In this document: positions 29,342-41,294 of the stretch, in pieces
Layout of the letters: each line of letters begins with the position of its first letter
Numbering within the stretch: the stretch's first letter is position 1
NCBI GenBank assembly: GCA_947508055.1
Contig: CANNRR010000002.1
Location: forward strand, 1-64,000
From: Burkholderiales bacterium
GTDB lineage: Bacteria; Pseudomonadota; Gammaproteobacteria; Burkholderiales; Burkholderiaceae_C
Direction of reading: 5' to 3'
DNA length: 64,000 nt
Notes under the pieces: model-generated
The model's database searches: none
What the model was told of the DNA's origin: nothing
The model's input: the letters and a program-made list of their open reading frames with translations, nothing else
Program-made: the position numbers and the translations under genes

Positions 29342-29378
29342 CCGCCGATAACCAAAAAACAACCGAGGAGCACGCACC

Positions 29379-29957
29379 ATGGTGCCGACCAGTATTCAGA
29401 TTATTCGTGAAGAACACAGCACATTGGCGGCCATGCTGCGTTCCTTTGGCATGCTGGTGGAGCGGGGCCCGGCCACTGACCCAGACACTTTTTTTGACGT
29501 TCTGGGCGCCATGCTTTTCTACGTCGACGAGTTTCCCGAGCGACTGCACCACCCCAAGGAGTCCGAATTGCTGTTCCCCCGGGTGGCACGCCTGGTTCCC
29601 GAGGCAACGGGGCTGATAACCCGCCTGGACAAGGATCACGAAAAGGGCGAGTCTGCAGTGCGCGAACTGAATCATCTGCTGCAGGCCTGGGAACTGATTG
29701 GCGACTCACGCCGTGCTGCGTTCGAGGCGGCCGCAAAGAACTACCTGAGTTTCTATCTGGAGCACATGCGCCTGGAAGAAACCGTCATCATTCCGGCTGC
29801 CCTGAAGGTGTTGAGCGAAGCCGACTGGGTCGAGTTGGACGCCGCTTTTGCCACCAATTGCGACCCGCTGACCGGCAGCACGCCACGTGACCCAATCTAC
29901 GACCGCCTGTTCACCCGCATCGTGACCCGGGCGCCCGCTCCCATCGGCCTGGGCTAG
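29379..29957 (+). CDS. Hemerythrin HHE-domain protein
   Basis: IQIIREEHSTLAAMLRSF...ERLHHPKESELLFPR...LDKDHEKGE...YLEHMRLEETVIIPAAL. Confidence 0.85.
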   Translation: MVPTSIQIIREEHSTLAAMLRSFGMLVERGPATDPDTFFDVLGAMLFYVDEFPERLHHPKESELLFPRVARLVPEATGLITRLDKDHEKGESAVRELNHLLQAWELIGDSRRAAFEAAAKNYLSFYLEHMRLEETVIIPAALKVLSEADWVELDAAFATNCDPLTGSTPRDPIYDRLFTRIVTRAPAPIGLG

Positions 29958-29997
29958 GTCCACCCCTAACCCCTCGCAGGCTGCTCAGGCAAGAGGA

Positions 29998-31002
29998 TCA
30001 GAAGCTTTCTGTATCCACTTCATGGCTGGATTGGGCGTTGTAGCGGGGGCCTGCCACCGTGTGTTGGTTGATCAGCCCGTCCAGTTCGGTCATGATGGCC
30101 ACGCTCAAGGACACGTTGACCGCGTCCAGGTCTTCGGCCAGATGCGACACGCTGGTGGTGCCTGGTATGGGAATGATGTACTCGCCACGGTGCAGCAACC
30201 ACGCAATGGCCAACTGTGCGGGCGTGCAACCCAGAGCCTTGGCCACTTGCAAGTAGGCGGGCAGCAACCTGAGGTTGGCCGCGTAGGTGTCGGACGCAAA
30301 GCGCGGCATGGTGCGGCGAATGTCTCCGGCGTCCAGCGTGTCCACGTCCTGCAATTTACCGCACAGAAATCCACGCGCCACCGGACTGAAAGCCACAAAG
30401 GCCACACCCAGTTCTTTGCAGGCATCCAGCACCGCAATCTCGGGATTGCGCGTCCAAAGCGAATACTCCGATTGCACCGCCGCAATTGGGTACTCGGCAT
30501 GCGCTTTGCGCAAGGTCGCGGCGGATACCTCCGACAGGCCAATGCTGCGGATGTTCCCCTTGCGCACCATTTCACCCAGAGCGCCCACGCTTTCTTCAAT
30601 GGGCACAGCCTTGTCCCAGCGGTGCAGGTAGTAAAGATCAATCACATCGGTCTGCAGGCGGCGCAGACTGTCTTCGCAGGTCTTGCGCAGTGTCTGCGGA
30701 CGCCCGTCAATCACGCGCAACAGCTTGCCATCGCCATTTACGTCCAGCCCTTGCATGCCACACTTGCTGGCCAGGGTGATCTTGTGACGGTGCGGCTTCA
30801 TAACTCTCCCCACCAACGTCTCGTTGGCACCAAAACCGTAGAGTGCGGCCGTGTCAAACAGCGTGACGCCAGCGTCCAACGCTGACAGGAGCACGCGTTC
30901 GCCTTGCTCCGCGGACGCCGGCACGCCATAAGCGTGGCTGAGGTTCATACAACCCACGCCGATGGCGGAGACTTGAAAGGGGCCAAGTGTGCGGTGTTGC
31001 AT
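29998..31002 (-). CDS. Aldo/keto reductase
   Basis: GVGCMNLSHAYG, DTAALYGFGANETLVGR, DLYYLHRWD, IPIPGTTSVSHLAEDLDAV. Confidence 0.92.
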   Translation of the reverse strand: MQHRTLGPFQVSAIGVGCMNLSHAYGVPASAEQGERVLLSALDAGVTLFDTAALYGFGANETLVGRVMKPHRHKITLASKCGMQGLDVNGDGKLLRVIDGRPQTLRKTCEDSLRRLQTDVIDLYYLHRWDKAVPIEESVGALGEMVRKGNIRSIGLSEVSAATLRKAHAEYPIAAVQSEYSLWTRNPEIAVLDACKELGVAFVAFSPVARGFLCGKLQDVDTLDAGDIRRTMPRFASDTYAANLRLLPAYLQVAKALGCTPAQLAIAWLLHRGEYIIPIPGTTSVSHLAEDLDAVNVSLSVAIMTELDGLINQHTVAGPRYNAQSSHEVDTESF

Positions 31003-31262
31003 GCCAGGTGCTAGAGAAAATAGAGCCTAGTTTAGGGGGTCGGAGGCTCGTGGCCGACTGCGTGGCGGAATGGCACTTGAGTGCCGCACATTTGTCCAGT
31101 AACAGCATTCTCCTGACGGACAATCTCTTGTAAATCAACGATAGTGGCTAGGTGCTGATAATCAGTCACTGGACACACACTATGAATCTCTGTACCAAGC
31201 TGCCCGCACGGTGCACCCAGCAGAACAAAGTACGACTATATTTGCTGCCCATATTCACAAGG

Positions 31263-31320
31263 AAAATGGGCTATAACCGTCGCCAATACGGCGTAAGACG
31301 CTACTAAATTAATAGCAATT
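31263..31320 (-). repeat. Dispersed repeat, degenerate copy upstream of miaB
   Basis: Gap-free alignment to copy B over 58 positions, about 37 identities counted by eye, best at GCTACT...TAGCAAT. Confidence 0.5.
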
Positions 31321-31335
31321 TGCAAAACACCCACC

Positions 31336-32691
31336 ATGACCAAAAAAGTATTCATCAAGACCTTCGGCTGCCAGATGAATGAGTACGACTCGAACAAAAT
31401 GGCCGATGTGCTGGGCGCCGCCCAGGGCTACGAACCGACCGAGAACGTGGATGAGGCCGACCTGATTCTTTTCAACACGTGCTCGGTGCGCGAGAAGGCG
31501 CAGGAAAAGGTGTTCTCCGACCTGGGCCGCGTGCGCCATCTGGCGAAGAAGGGCGTACTCATCGGTGTTGGCGGCTGTGTGGCCAGCCAGGAAGGTGCTG
31601 AAATCATCAAACGCGCTCCGTTTGTGGACCTGGTATTTGGCCCGCAAACCCTGCACCGTCTGCCGGAGATGATCAACGCCCGCAGAGCGCTGAACCGTGC
31701 GCAAGTGGATATCAGCTTCCCTGAAATTGAAAAGTTCGACCATTTGCCCCCGGCCAAGGTGGACGGCGCATCTGCCTTCGTTAGCATCATGGAAGGCTGC
31801 TCCAAATACTGCAGCTACTGCGTCGTTCCCTACACCCGCGGTGAGGAGGTCAGTCGCCCATTTGAAGACCTGCTGGTTGAAGTGGCGGGGCTGGCCGACC
31901 AGGGCGTGAAAGAAATCAATCTACTCGGTCAGAACGTGAACGCCTGGCGCGCCAGAATGATTGGCGACCCCGCTGCCCGGTCTGGCGAGATGGCCGACTT
32001 TGCGACCTTGCTGGAGTACGTCGCCGACATCCCCGGCATCGAACGCATCCGATACACCACCAGTCACCCAAACGAGTTCACCCCCTCGCTGATCGCCGCC
32101 TACGACAAGATTCCCAAGCTGGTGAGCCACCTGCACTTGCCGGTACAGCATGGCAGCGACAAGATTCTGATGGCCATGAAACGCGGCTACACGGCCATGG
32201 AATACAAGAGCACGGTGCGCAAGTTGCGCGCCATACGCCCCGACATGGCCTTGAGCTCCGATTTCATCGTCGGCTTTCCGGGCGAGACCGACGACGACTT
32301 CAACAAGATGATGAAGGTGATCGATGACGTAGGGTTTGACAACAGTTTCAGCTTCATCTTCAGCCCACGCCCGGGCACACCGGCCGCCAACCTGGCAGAC
32401 GGTACGCCACATGACGTGAAACTACGCCGTTTGCAGCATTTGCAAGGGATCATCAATGCCAACATTGCCCGCATCAGCGAGAGCCGACTGGGCACCGTGC
32501 AGCGCATCTTGGTGCAAGGCGTTTCCAAACGCGACGCCACAGAACTGATGGGCCGCACCGAGTGCAACCGGGTCGTGAACTTTGCTGCGCCAGCGCGTCT
32601 GGTGGGACAACTGGTCGATGTGCGCATCACTGAGACACGCATCTATACCTTGCGCGGCGAGGTGATCACTGCGGCCATGGTCACCGGGTAG
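31336..32691 (+). CDS. miaB: tRNA-2-methylthio-N6-dimethylallyladenosine synthase
   Basis: [35 protein letters not shown] radical-SAM motif; C-terminal TRAM. Confidence 0.96.
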   Translation: MTKKVFIKTFGCQMNEYDSNKMADVLGAAQGYEPTENVDEADLILFNTCSVREKAQEKVFSDLGRVRHLAKKGVLIGVGGCVASQEGAEIIKRAPFVDLVFGPQTLHRLPEMINARRALNRAQVDISFPEIEKFDHLPPAKVDGASAFVSIMEGCSKYCSYCVVPYTRGEEVSRPFEDLLVEVAGLADQGVKEINLLGQNVNAWRARMIGDPAARSGEMADFATLLEYVADIPGIERIRYTTSHPNEFTPSLIAAYDKIPKLVSHLHLPVQHGSDKILMAMKRGYTAMEYKSTVRKLRAIRPDMALSSDFIVGFPGETDDDFNKMMKVIDDVGFDNSFSFIFSPRPGTPAANLADGTPHDVKLRRLQHLQGIINANIARISESRLGTVQRILVQGVSKRDATELMGRTECNRVVNFAAPARLVGQLVDVRITETRIYTLRGEVITAAMVTG

Positions 32692-32813
32692 GACTGCGGT
32701 AAGAGTCGCGCCCTAACTCCACACCAATCTTCCACGAAAAGAATTTATCAACAAAGTGACCCAAAAGTTATCCTGCATCAATAAAGATGCTTGTTAACTA
32801 CAACTTATTCTAG

Positions 32814-34589
<1,776 letters not shown>

Positions 34590-34602
34590 TCGACACAACA
34601 TA

Positions 34603-34636
34603 AAAACCCAGCAAGGTTGCCCTTGCTGGGTTTTTT
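34603..34636. terminator. Rho-independent terminator between nirS and convergent ffh
   Basis: AAAACCCAGCAAGG-TTGC-CCTTGCTGGGTTTTTTT. Confidence 0.9.
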
Positions 34637-34650
34637 TGCAACCTTTTCAA

Positions 34651-36015
34651 TCAAAAAGGCATCTTGGGCATTCCCTTCATGCCACCCAGTCGCTTCATCA
34701 TCTTCATCATGCCGCCGCCCTTCATCTTTTTCATCATGTCCTGCATCTGCTCAAACTCCTTGAGCATGCGATTGACCTCTTGAACATGCACACCGGCACC
34801 GGCAGCAATGCGACGCTTGCGTGTGGCCTTGATGAGATCGGGCTTTCGGCGCTCCAGCGGCGTCATGCTCTGAATGATGCCTTCCTTGCGTTTGATGTCT
34901 CTCTCTGCCCGATCCATGTCGACACCACCCGCTTTGGATGCCATGGCTGCGGGCAATTTGTCCATCAGGCTTGACAAGCCGCCCATCTGCTTCATCTGCT
35001 GAATCTGGGACAGAAAATCGTTTAAATCAAACCCTGCACCGCTTTTAACTTTAGCCGCCAGTTTTTGCGCGGCGGCAATATCCACACCGGCGGTGACCTG
35101 CTCCACCAGCGCCAAAATATCGCCCATACCCAGAATACGCCCGGCGTGGCGCTCTGCATCAAACACTTCCAGACCATCCAGTTTTTCACTGGTGCCTGCA
35201 AACTTGATAGGCGCACCGGTGACCTGGCGCACTGACAGGGCCGCGCCACCGCGCGAATCGCCATCGAGCTTGGTCAGGATGATGCCGGTTAGTGGCACTG
35301 CGTCCTTGAAGGCCTTGGCGGTGTTGATGGCGTCCTGCCCTTGCATGGCGTCCACCACGAAAAGGGTTTCCACCGGGTTGAGGACCGCATGCAGTTCCTT
35401 GATCTCTGCCATCAACACTTCATCAATCGCCAGGCGACCGGCGGTGTCGACCAGCAGCACATCAAAGAAGTGCTTTTTGGCATAGTCTAGGGCAGCGCGG
35501 CCTATGTCAACCGGTTTCTGGTCGGGCGTGCTGGGGAACCACTCGGCCCCCGCCTGCGCCGTCACGGTCTTGAGTTGCTCGATGGCGGCAGGACGGTAGA
35601 CATCGCCCGACACAGTCAGCACTTTCTTCTTGCGCTTCTCAATCAAATGCTTGGCCAGTTTGGCCGTGGTGGTGGTTTTACCGGCCCCCTGCAGACCCGC
35701 CATCAGGATCACGGCGGGCGGCTGGGCTGCCAGGTTGATGTTACTTACGCCCTCGCCCATGGTGGCAGCCAGTTCCCTGCTGACGATGCTGACTAGCATC
35801 TGTCCAGGCTGCAATGACCCCATCACCTCTTGCCCCAAGGCTTTTTCCTTGACGCGAGCCACAAAGTCGCGCACCACAGGCAACGCCACGTCGGCCTCAA
35901 GCAAGGCCATGCGGACCTCGCGCAGCATATCTGAGACATTGGTCTCAGTGATACGAGCCTGCCCTCGCATTTCTTTTACGAGGCGGGAAAGTTTGTCTGA
36001 GAGGGCTGAAGCCAT
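34651..36015 (-). CDS. ffh: Signal recognition particle protein
   Basis: GLQGAGKTTTTAKLAKHL, DVLLVDTAGRLAID, TKLDGDSRGGAALS, Met-rich C-terminus. Confidence 0.97.
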   Translation of the reverse strand: MASALSDKLSRLVKEMRGQARITETNVSDMLREVRMALLEADVALPVVRDFVARVKEKALGQEVMGSLQPGQMLVSIVSRELAATMGEGVSNINLAAQPPAVILMAGLQGAGKTTTTAKLAKHLIEKRKKKVLTVSGDVYRPAAIEQLKTVTAQAGAEWFPSTPDQKPVDIGRAALDYAKKHFFDVLLVDTAGRLAIDEVLMAEIKELHAVLNPVETLFVVDAMQGQDAINTAKAFKDAVPLTGIILTKLDGDSRGGAALSVRQVTGAPIKFAGTSEKLDGLEVFDAERHAGRILGMGDILALVEQVTAGVDIAAAQKLAAKVKSGAGFDLNDFLSQIQQMKQMGGLSSLMDKLPAAMASKAGGVDMDRAERDIKRKEGIIQSMTPLERRKPDLIKATRKRRIAAGAGVHVQEVNRMLKEFEQMQDMMKKMKGGGMMKMMKRLGGMKGMPKMPF

Positions 36016-36057
36016 GGATGGTTACCGGTGCAGAAAGCAAAACGCTAAACTGTACCC

Positions 36058-36861
36058 ATGATTTTAGCCAGTGCGCCCCCCACCAGCCTGATATTGTCGG
36101 TATTGGCCGCCGTAGCCTACGCTTGGCCTGCCGTGCGGGCCAACCACCTGAGTGATCGCAACTCCCACATTTGGGTTGGGCTCGCCTGGCTTTTGCATGG
36201 CGCGGTGCTGGCTATCACGTTGCTGGGCGACGCACCACATTTTGGATTTGCGCCGGCCATGTCGGTTACTGCGTGGCTTGTAGCGGCGGTGTACGCGGTG
36301 GAGAGCCGGATCTATCCTCAACTGCCAACACGGTGGACGCTGTGCGTGGTGGGGGCTCTAGCCGTGCTGGTGGCATTCTTTTTCCCGGGTGGTCCCATGC
36401 CAGTCACCGCATCGGCCTGGCTGGCCTTGCATCTAGCGTTTGGTGTTGCGTGTTATGGCCTTTTTGGGATTGCTGCCGTGCACGCCTGGTTCATGACGCG
36501 GGCAGAAGCCCGCATCCGGCATGCCGAAGACCCGCATAGCGGGTTGCCCCTTTTGACTTTGGAGCGCCTGACTTACCGATTTGTGGCCGCCGGTTTCGTG
36601 CTACTCAGCGCCACATTACTAGCAGGTTTTCTGTTTAGCGACTCCCTCTATGGACACGGACACGGTTGGCGCTGGGACCACAAGACCATTTTTTCGACCT
36701 TGGCCTGGCTAACCTTTGGACTTTTGTTGGTTGGACGATCTGCCTTTGGCTGGCGCGGAAGGAAAGCGGTTAACGTTCTATACACCGGATCGGCTTTTTT
36801 GTTGCTCGCCTACGTTGGCTCACGCTTTGTGACGGAGATCATTTTGGGCCGAACACCATGA
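36058..36861 (+). CDS. Cytochrome c assembly (CcsA/YpjD-like) membrane protein
   Basis: Multi-TM; LAFGVACYGLFGIAAVHAWFM and SDSLYGHGHGWRWDHKTIFSTLAWLTFG. Confidence 0.85.
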   Translation: MILASAPPTSLILSVLAAVAYAWPAVRANHLSDRNSHIWVGLAWLLHGAVLAITLLGDAPHFGFAPAMSVTAWLVAAVYAVESRIYPQLPTRWTLCVVGALAVLVAFFFPGGPMPVTASAWLALHLAFGVACYGLFGIAAVHAWFMTRAEARIRHAEDPHSGLPLLTLERLTYRFVAAGFVLLSATLLAGFLFSDSLYGHGHGWRWDHKTIFSTLAWLTFGLLLVGRSAFGWRGRKAVNVLYTGSAFLLLAYVGSRFVTEIILGRTP

Positions 36862-37085
36862 AGTTTTTTCTGGTCTTGCTAGTTGTGCTGGTCGTTGCGT
36901 GGCGCTGGCGCACTTGGAGAGAGGCAGCGCAGTTAAAGAAAATGAACTCCGGCGTAAGGAAATCTCCTTCAACCGACATGGTCGCCTGCCGCCAATGTGG
37001 CTTGCATCTACCGACAAACGAAGCGGTCGTCGGAAAATTGGGAAACTATTGCAGCAATGACCATCGGCTCAAAGTGGAGCCCTGA
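36858..37085 (+). CDS. PP0621 family protein
   Basis: TM anchor; VACRQCGLHLPTNEAV...GNYCSNDHR. Confidence 0.75.
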   Translation: MKFFLVLLVVLVVAWRWRTWREAAQLKKMNSGVRKSPSTDMVACRQCGLHLPTNEAVVGKLGNYCSNDHRLKVEP

Positions 37086-38849
37086 GTGACCGAAACAAGG
37101 GTCACGCACTCGTGGTTGAATTCGGTCACGACCGATGCAGTCGCGGGCAGTTTCGATGCACCGCACGAAATATCCCGACAGTGGCAAGGTTTCATGACCG
37201 CGCGGCTCGTGCTGGGTCTGGTGCTGGTCGTCCTGCAGACCGCCTTATATGCCACCGGGACTTCACACAGCCAGGCGCAGATTGCAATCAGCGCTGCCTA
37301 CCTTACAGGCACCCTGGCCAGCAAGCTGTTCATTCAACCCCGTCCGCTAGGCCAATCGTTCAACCGGGTCTGGGGCGCGCTGGTTGGCATCGACCTGCTG
37401 ACCTTTTCCGCACTGCAAATGCTACAGGGCGGAGCGGCCAGTATCAGCACCATCAACTACACGCCACTGTTTGCCTTGCCGGTACTGGTTGCTTCGGTAC
37501 TGGGTTCGATGCGGCTTGCCCTGGGGACAGCTGCTGGCATCACAGTGTTGATGCTGGGCGTTTCCATCTGGTCGTATCTACAGAGTCCGACCGACTCGGC
37601 GCCCTATTTTGTTCAACCGGCGCTCAGTGGAGTGGGATATTTCGCCATTGCCTGGTTGTCCAACCAATTGGCCGGTCGCCTGACAATAGAAGGACAACGG
37701 GCGCGTCAAAATCAACTGGCCGCCAGCATTCAGCGGCAAGTCAACGAACTAGTGATCGAATCTCTGCCAGACGGCGTGCTGATCGTGGACGAACGGGGGT
37801 GCGTGCATGCGGCCAACCCGGCCGCACGGCAGTTGTTGGGGTCCCAGCAAGCACTGCATGCGACGGTCTTTGATTTAAAGGAAGAGGCAGGATGGTTTCC
37901 GCTGCTGAATCTGACACGGTTGAGTGTAGGAACAGGTCAAAGCCATGAAGAAGATGTCACGATCCGTCACGGCCAACAAGGCCCGCGGCGGGTGCACGCC
38001 CGCACCCGCCTGGCAGCGCCTCAAGGCACGTCAGGGCAAAGTCTTTGCGTACTGTTTCTGCAAGATCAGCGCGAGTTGGAGGCACGCATGCGAACAGAAA
38101 AGCTCGCAGGTATGGGTCGCCTGTCTACAGCGGTAGCACACGAAATCCGCAACCCGCTGTCTGCCATCGCTCAGGCCAATGCGTTGCTTGACGAGGATGT
38201 GAGCGATCCAAAGCTGAAAAGGTTGACCGCCATGGTGAGTCAAAACGCAAAAAGGCTTGAAAAAATTGTCAATGATATTTTGAATGTTTCACGGGTGGAA
38301 CCTTACGACCCGGACTACCTGATCCCGGCGCTGCCACTGGGCAACACCGTTCACCGCATTTGCAGTGACTGGGCATCCCAAAGCAGTTCCCAGAGTCGAC
38401 TGACGATTCACCCCGGCGACCCGGCAATAAATGTGCGATTTGACATCGAGCACCTTCGCAGGGTACTGGTCAACTTGCTGGACAACGCCCGCCGGCACAC
38501 GACGGAGTTGCCAGATGCCATTCATGTTATGGCAAACGTCAGTGATGACAAATTGGCCACTATTTCGATCTGGAGCAACGCACCTCCTATGGATAAATCG
38601 GTGGAGCGCCACTTGTTCGAGCCGTTTTTCTCTTCCGACAGCCGATCCAGCGGCCTAGGGCTCTATATTTGCCGCGAACTTTGCGAGCGCCACGACGCCT
38701 CACTCATCTACCAGCGCAGCGTGCGCAATGCGCAAGGACATCCAGCCGAAGGCAATGAGTTTGTCGTGACATTGCATCGTGCGGATGCGCCTGATAATGC
38801 ACAAACGGCAGAACCATCCACAACACCATGGCAACCCCCTCTGTACTGA
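37086..38849 (+). CDS. PilS-like sensor histidine kinase
   Basis: N-terminal TM region; H-box AVAHEIRNPLSAIAQANALL; HATPase (VNLLDNARRHT...SSGLGLYICRELCERH); GTG start. Confidence 0.88.
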   Translation: MTETRVTHSWLNSVTTDAVAGSFDAPHEISRQWQGFMTARLVLGLVLVVLQTALYATGTSHSQAQIAISAAYLTGTLASKLFIQPRPLGQSFNRVWGALVGIDLLTFSALQMLQGGAASISTINYTPLFALPVLVASVLGSMRLALGTAAGITVLMLGVSIWSYLQSPTDSAPYFVQPALSGVGYFAIAWLSNQLAGRLTIEGQRARQNQLAASIQRQVNELVIESLPDGVLIVDERGCVHAANPAARQLLGSQQALHATVFDLKEEAGWFPLLNLTRLSVGTGQSHEEDVTIRHGQQGPRRVHARTRLAAPQGTSGQSLCVLFLQDQRELEARMRTEKLAGMGRLSTAVAHEIRNPLSAIAQANALLDEDVSDPKLKRLTAMVSQNAKRLEKIVNDILNVSRVEPYDPDYLIPALPLGNTVHRICSDWASQSSSQSRLTIHPGDPAINVRFDIEHLRRVLVNLLDNARRHTTELPDAIHVMANVSDDKLATISIWSNAPPMDKSVERHLFEPFFSSDSRSSGLGLYICRELCERHDASLIYQRSVRNAQGHPAEGNEFVVTLHRADAPDNAQTAEPSTTPWQPPLY

Positions 38850-40291
38850 CCAACGCTCAAATCCTGGTGATTGATGATGAACCAGACTTGCGCACGCTGT
38901 ACGAACTCACCCTTTTACGGGAGGGCTATCGGGTAGAAACGGCAGGCAGCGTACAAGATGCGTTGCATCTGATTGATGCTCAGCGTTTTGACGTAATCAT
39001 TACCGACATGCGCCTGCCCGATGGCCTGGGTATTGAAATCCTGACTCATATGCGAAACTGCCAGCGCCCCGAACGGTGCATCGTGATCACGGCCCATGGA
39101 TCCGCAGAGAACGCTGTCGAGTCACTCAAGGCGGGCGCTTTTGACTATCTAACCAAGCCGGTCGATCTGAAACAATTCCGCTCAGCCATTGCTTCAGCAG
39201 TACAAGGCACCATCAGCCGAACGAGTCCATCTGCCAGATCAACGGATGCCAGACCGGCCGAACCTGCCAATGGAACAAACTTCGGTCAACTGGCGTTGGC
39301 CAGGCTCGCGGGCGACTCATCGGCCATGCGCTACGTGAAAGAGCGCATCAGCAAGGTCGCCCGCAGCATGGCGCCGGTGCTCATTCAAGGTGAATCCGGC
39401 ACTGGCAAAGAACTGGTTGCCGGTGCACTGCATGCCAATAGCCATCGGTCTGGTGGACCCTGTGTTGCAGTGAACTGCAGCGCGATACCCGAGAACTTGC
39501 TGGAAACCGAATTCTTCGGAGCCAAGAAAGGCGCCTACACCGGCTCGGTCCAGGACCGCGAGGGGTTTTTCCAGGTGGCAAAAGGCGGCACGCTATTTTT
39601 GGATGAAATTGGCGACTTGCCGCTGGCCATGCAGTCAAAGCTGCTGCGCGCCATACAGGAACGCTGCGTGCGGCCCGTTGGTTCCACGCTGGAAGTACCT
39701 GTCGACGTTCGCATCGTCAGCGCCACCCACAAAGATTTACCCAGTGAAGTGGCGGCTGGTCGGTTTCGACAAGATCTCTTTTACCGTCTCAATGTGATAG
39801 ATATTGTGATTCCTCCGCTTCGTGATCGGCGCGAGGACCTGCCGGTTCTATGCGAGGCTTTGCTATCACGCATCGCCGAAGAAGCGCAAATATCGGTTCC
39901 TCAGATGGCATCAGGAACGCTCGAGCAGCTATCCCAATTGCCATTGCTTGGAAATGTGCGTGAGCTGGAGAATCTGTTACACCGCGCCCTCGCTCTGTGT
40001 GATGGTGATGCATTGCGACTGGACGATATGCAGGCTGCGCCGAGCGGCCCGGTTCCTCTGGACGAGCATCCGATGGCGGTGTCCGCAGGAAAAGTTGAAA
40101 TAGCACTGCCCACCGACCTGCAACGCCATCTGGATCAGCAGGAGCGAGACATTCTGGTCAAAACGCTACAGGAAACCGGCTTTAACCGAACCTCGGCTGC
40201 CGGCCGTCTGGGATTGAGTCTGCGCCAAATCCGCTACCGCATCGCCCGACTCAAAATCGATGTCCCACGGGATGACGCCAGCGATGAATAA
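38828..40291 (+). CDS. PilR-like sigma-54 dependent response regulator
   Basis: REC (ILVIDDEPDLR...VIITDMRLPDG), AAA+ (GESGTGKELVAGALH, KKGAYTGSVQDREGFFQVA), Fis-type HTH. Confidence 0.9.
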   Translation: MATPSVLTNAQILVIDDEPDLRTLYELTLLREGYRVETAGSVQDALHLIDAQRFDVIITDMRLPDGLGIEILTHMRNCQRPERCIVITAHGSAENAVESLKAGAFDYLTKPVDLKQFRSAIASAVQGTISRTSPSARSTDARPAEPANGTNFGQLALARLAGDSSAMRYVKERISKVARSMAPVLIQGESGTGKELVAGALHANSHRSGGPCVAVNCSAIPENLLETEFFGAKKGAYTGSVQDREGFFQVAKGGTLFLDEIGDLPLAMQSKLLRAIQERCVRPVGSTLEVPVDVRIVSATHKDLPSEVAAGRFRQDLFYRLNVIDIVIPPLRDRREDLPVLCEALLSRIAEEAQISVPQMASGTLEQLSQLPLLGNVRELENLLHRALALCDGDALRLDDMQAAPSGPVPLDEHPMAVSAGKVEIALPTDLQRHLDQQERDILVKTLQETGFNRTSAAGRLGLSLRQIRYRIARLKIDVPRDDASDE

Positions 40292-40892
40292 GGTCTGCCA
40301 AGCTGATTGCAAGCTTTGGGAGGAAGGCTGGTACCGTTTTGCGCACAAGCTCGCATCGCCCAACTTTGGTCCAAGGCCACAGTCGGCATACATTGACCTG
40401 ATCGTCCTGCATTCCATCAGCTTGCCGCCAGGCGTTTACGGCGGCAGTGAAGTGCAAGCACTGTTTACCAACAAATTGGACTGGTTGGCGCACCCGTACT
40501 TCAAACAGATGGAAGGCTTGGAGGTCTCGACCCATTTTTACATTAGGCGCACGGGCGAAATCTGGCAGTTTGTAAGTTGCGACGATCGGGCCTGGCATGC
40601 CGGGGTCTCACGCTACCGGGGGCGGGAAAGTTGTAATGACGACTCTATTGGTATCGAACTCGAAGGCTTGGAAGGAGACACCTTCGAGTCTGCCCAATAC
40701 GAAGCAGTGTCGGCATTGTGCCCGGCGCTACTACAACGCTATCCCATACAACACCTTGCCGGACACGAGCACATTGCGCCCGGGCGCAAGACCGACCCAG
40801 GGCCCGGTCTGGATTGGACTCTGTTACAAAAAATTCTGGCGCTTCCGGATCAGTGTTTTCCCGCACGCATTCTGAAAAATTCCTCCCCGTGA
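40284..40892 (+). CDS. ampD: 1,6-anhydro-N-acetylmuramyl-L-alanine amidase
   Basis: SPNFGPRPQSAYIDLIVLHSISLPPGVYGG...VSTHFYIRRTGEIWQFVSCDDRAWHAGVS...SIGIELEG...GHEHIAPGRKTDPGPGLDW. Confidence 0.93.
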   Translation: MNKVCQADCKLWEEGWYRFAHKLASPNFGPRPQSAYIDLIVLHSISLPPGVYGGSEVQALFTNKLDWLAHPYFKQMEGLEVSTHFYIRRTGEIWQFVSCDDRAWHAGVSRYRGRESCNDDSIGIELEGLEGDTFESAQYEAVSALCPALLQRYPIQHLAGHEHIAPGRKTDPGPGLDWTLLQKILALPDQCFPARILKNSSP

Positions 40893-41150
40893 ATTTTGTT
40901 GCGGGCAGACGAATGACGCTACCAGGAACGGCCTGTGCCGTCGATACGAAATTCACCAGCCCTTATTTCACACGGCTTTTCGAACCAATTGCTTCGGTGA
41001 GCCGCATCAAGGCTAGGCCCGCTTCATCAAATCACCAATTGACAGGGCATGCCGGCGACCGTTGCACTGAGCAGGCACGCCGTTTTGACAAAGTAGCAAT
41101 CGGTAAGCACATTTCGGCTGGCATCGCCGATTCGTCGAATTTAGCCAAAT

Positions 41151-41198
41151 ACGCTACTGGTAGTGGCTTGCATGCACTTCACACACCATATATAGTGT
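41151..41198. promoter_or_regulatory. Tandem NrdR-box-like sites upstream of nrdA
   Basis: Box 2 ACACCATATATAGTGT (41183-41198) is near the NrdR consensus; degenerate box 1 ACGCTACTGGTAGTGG (41151-41166) starts exactly 32 bp earlier. Confidence 0.75.
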
Positions 41199-41294
41199 GA
41201 ACAGTCCGAACTGACTTGCCGTTATTTGTTTCCCGCCGGGCGGTAACTGAGCTCACTCAAAGACTACTAATACATTGATTTAGACGAGAAATTT

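Noticed and set aside
40718-41200. 160-aa ORF overlapping ampD and the nrdA upstream region
   Set aside because: First part is an out-of-frame reading of ampD and the end covers the NrdR-box region; unlikely to be coding.
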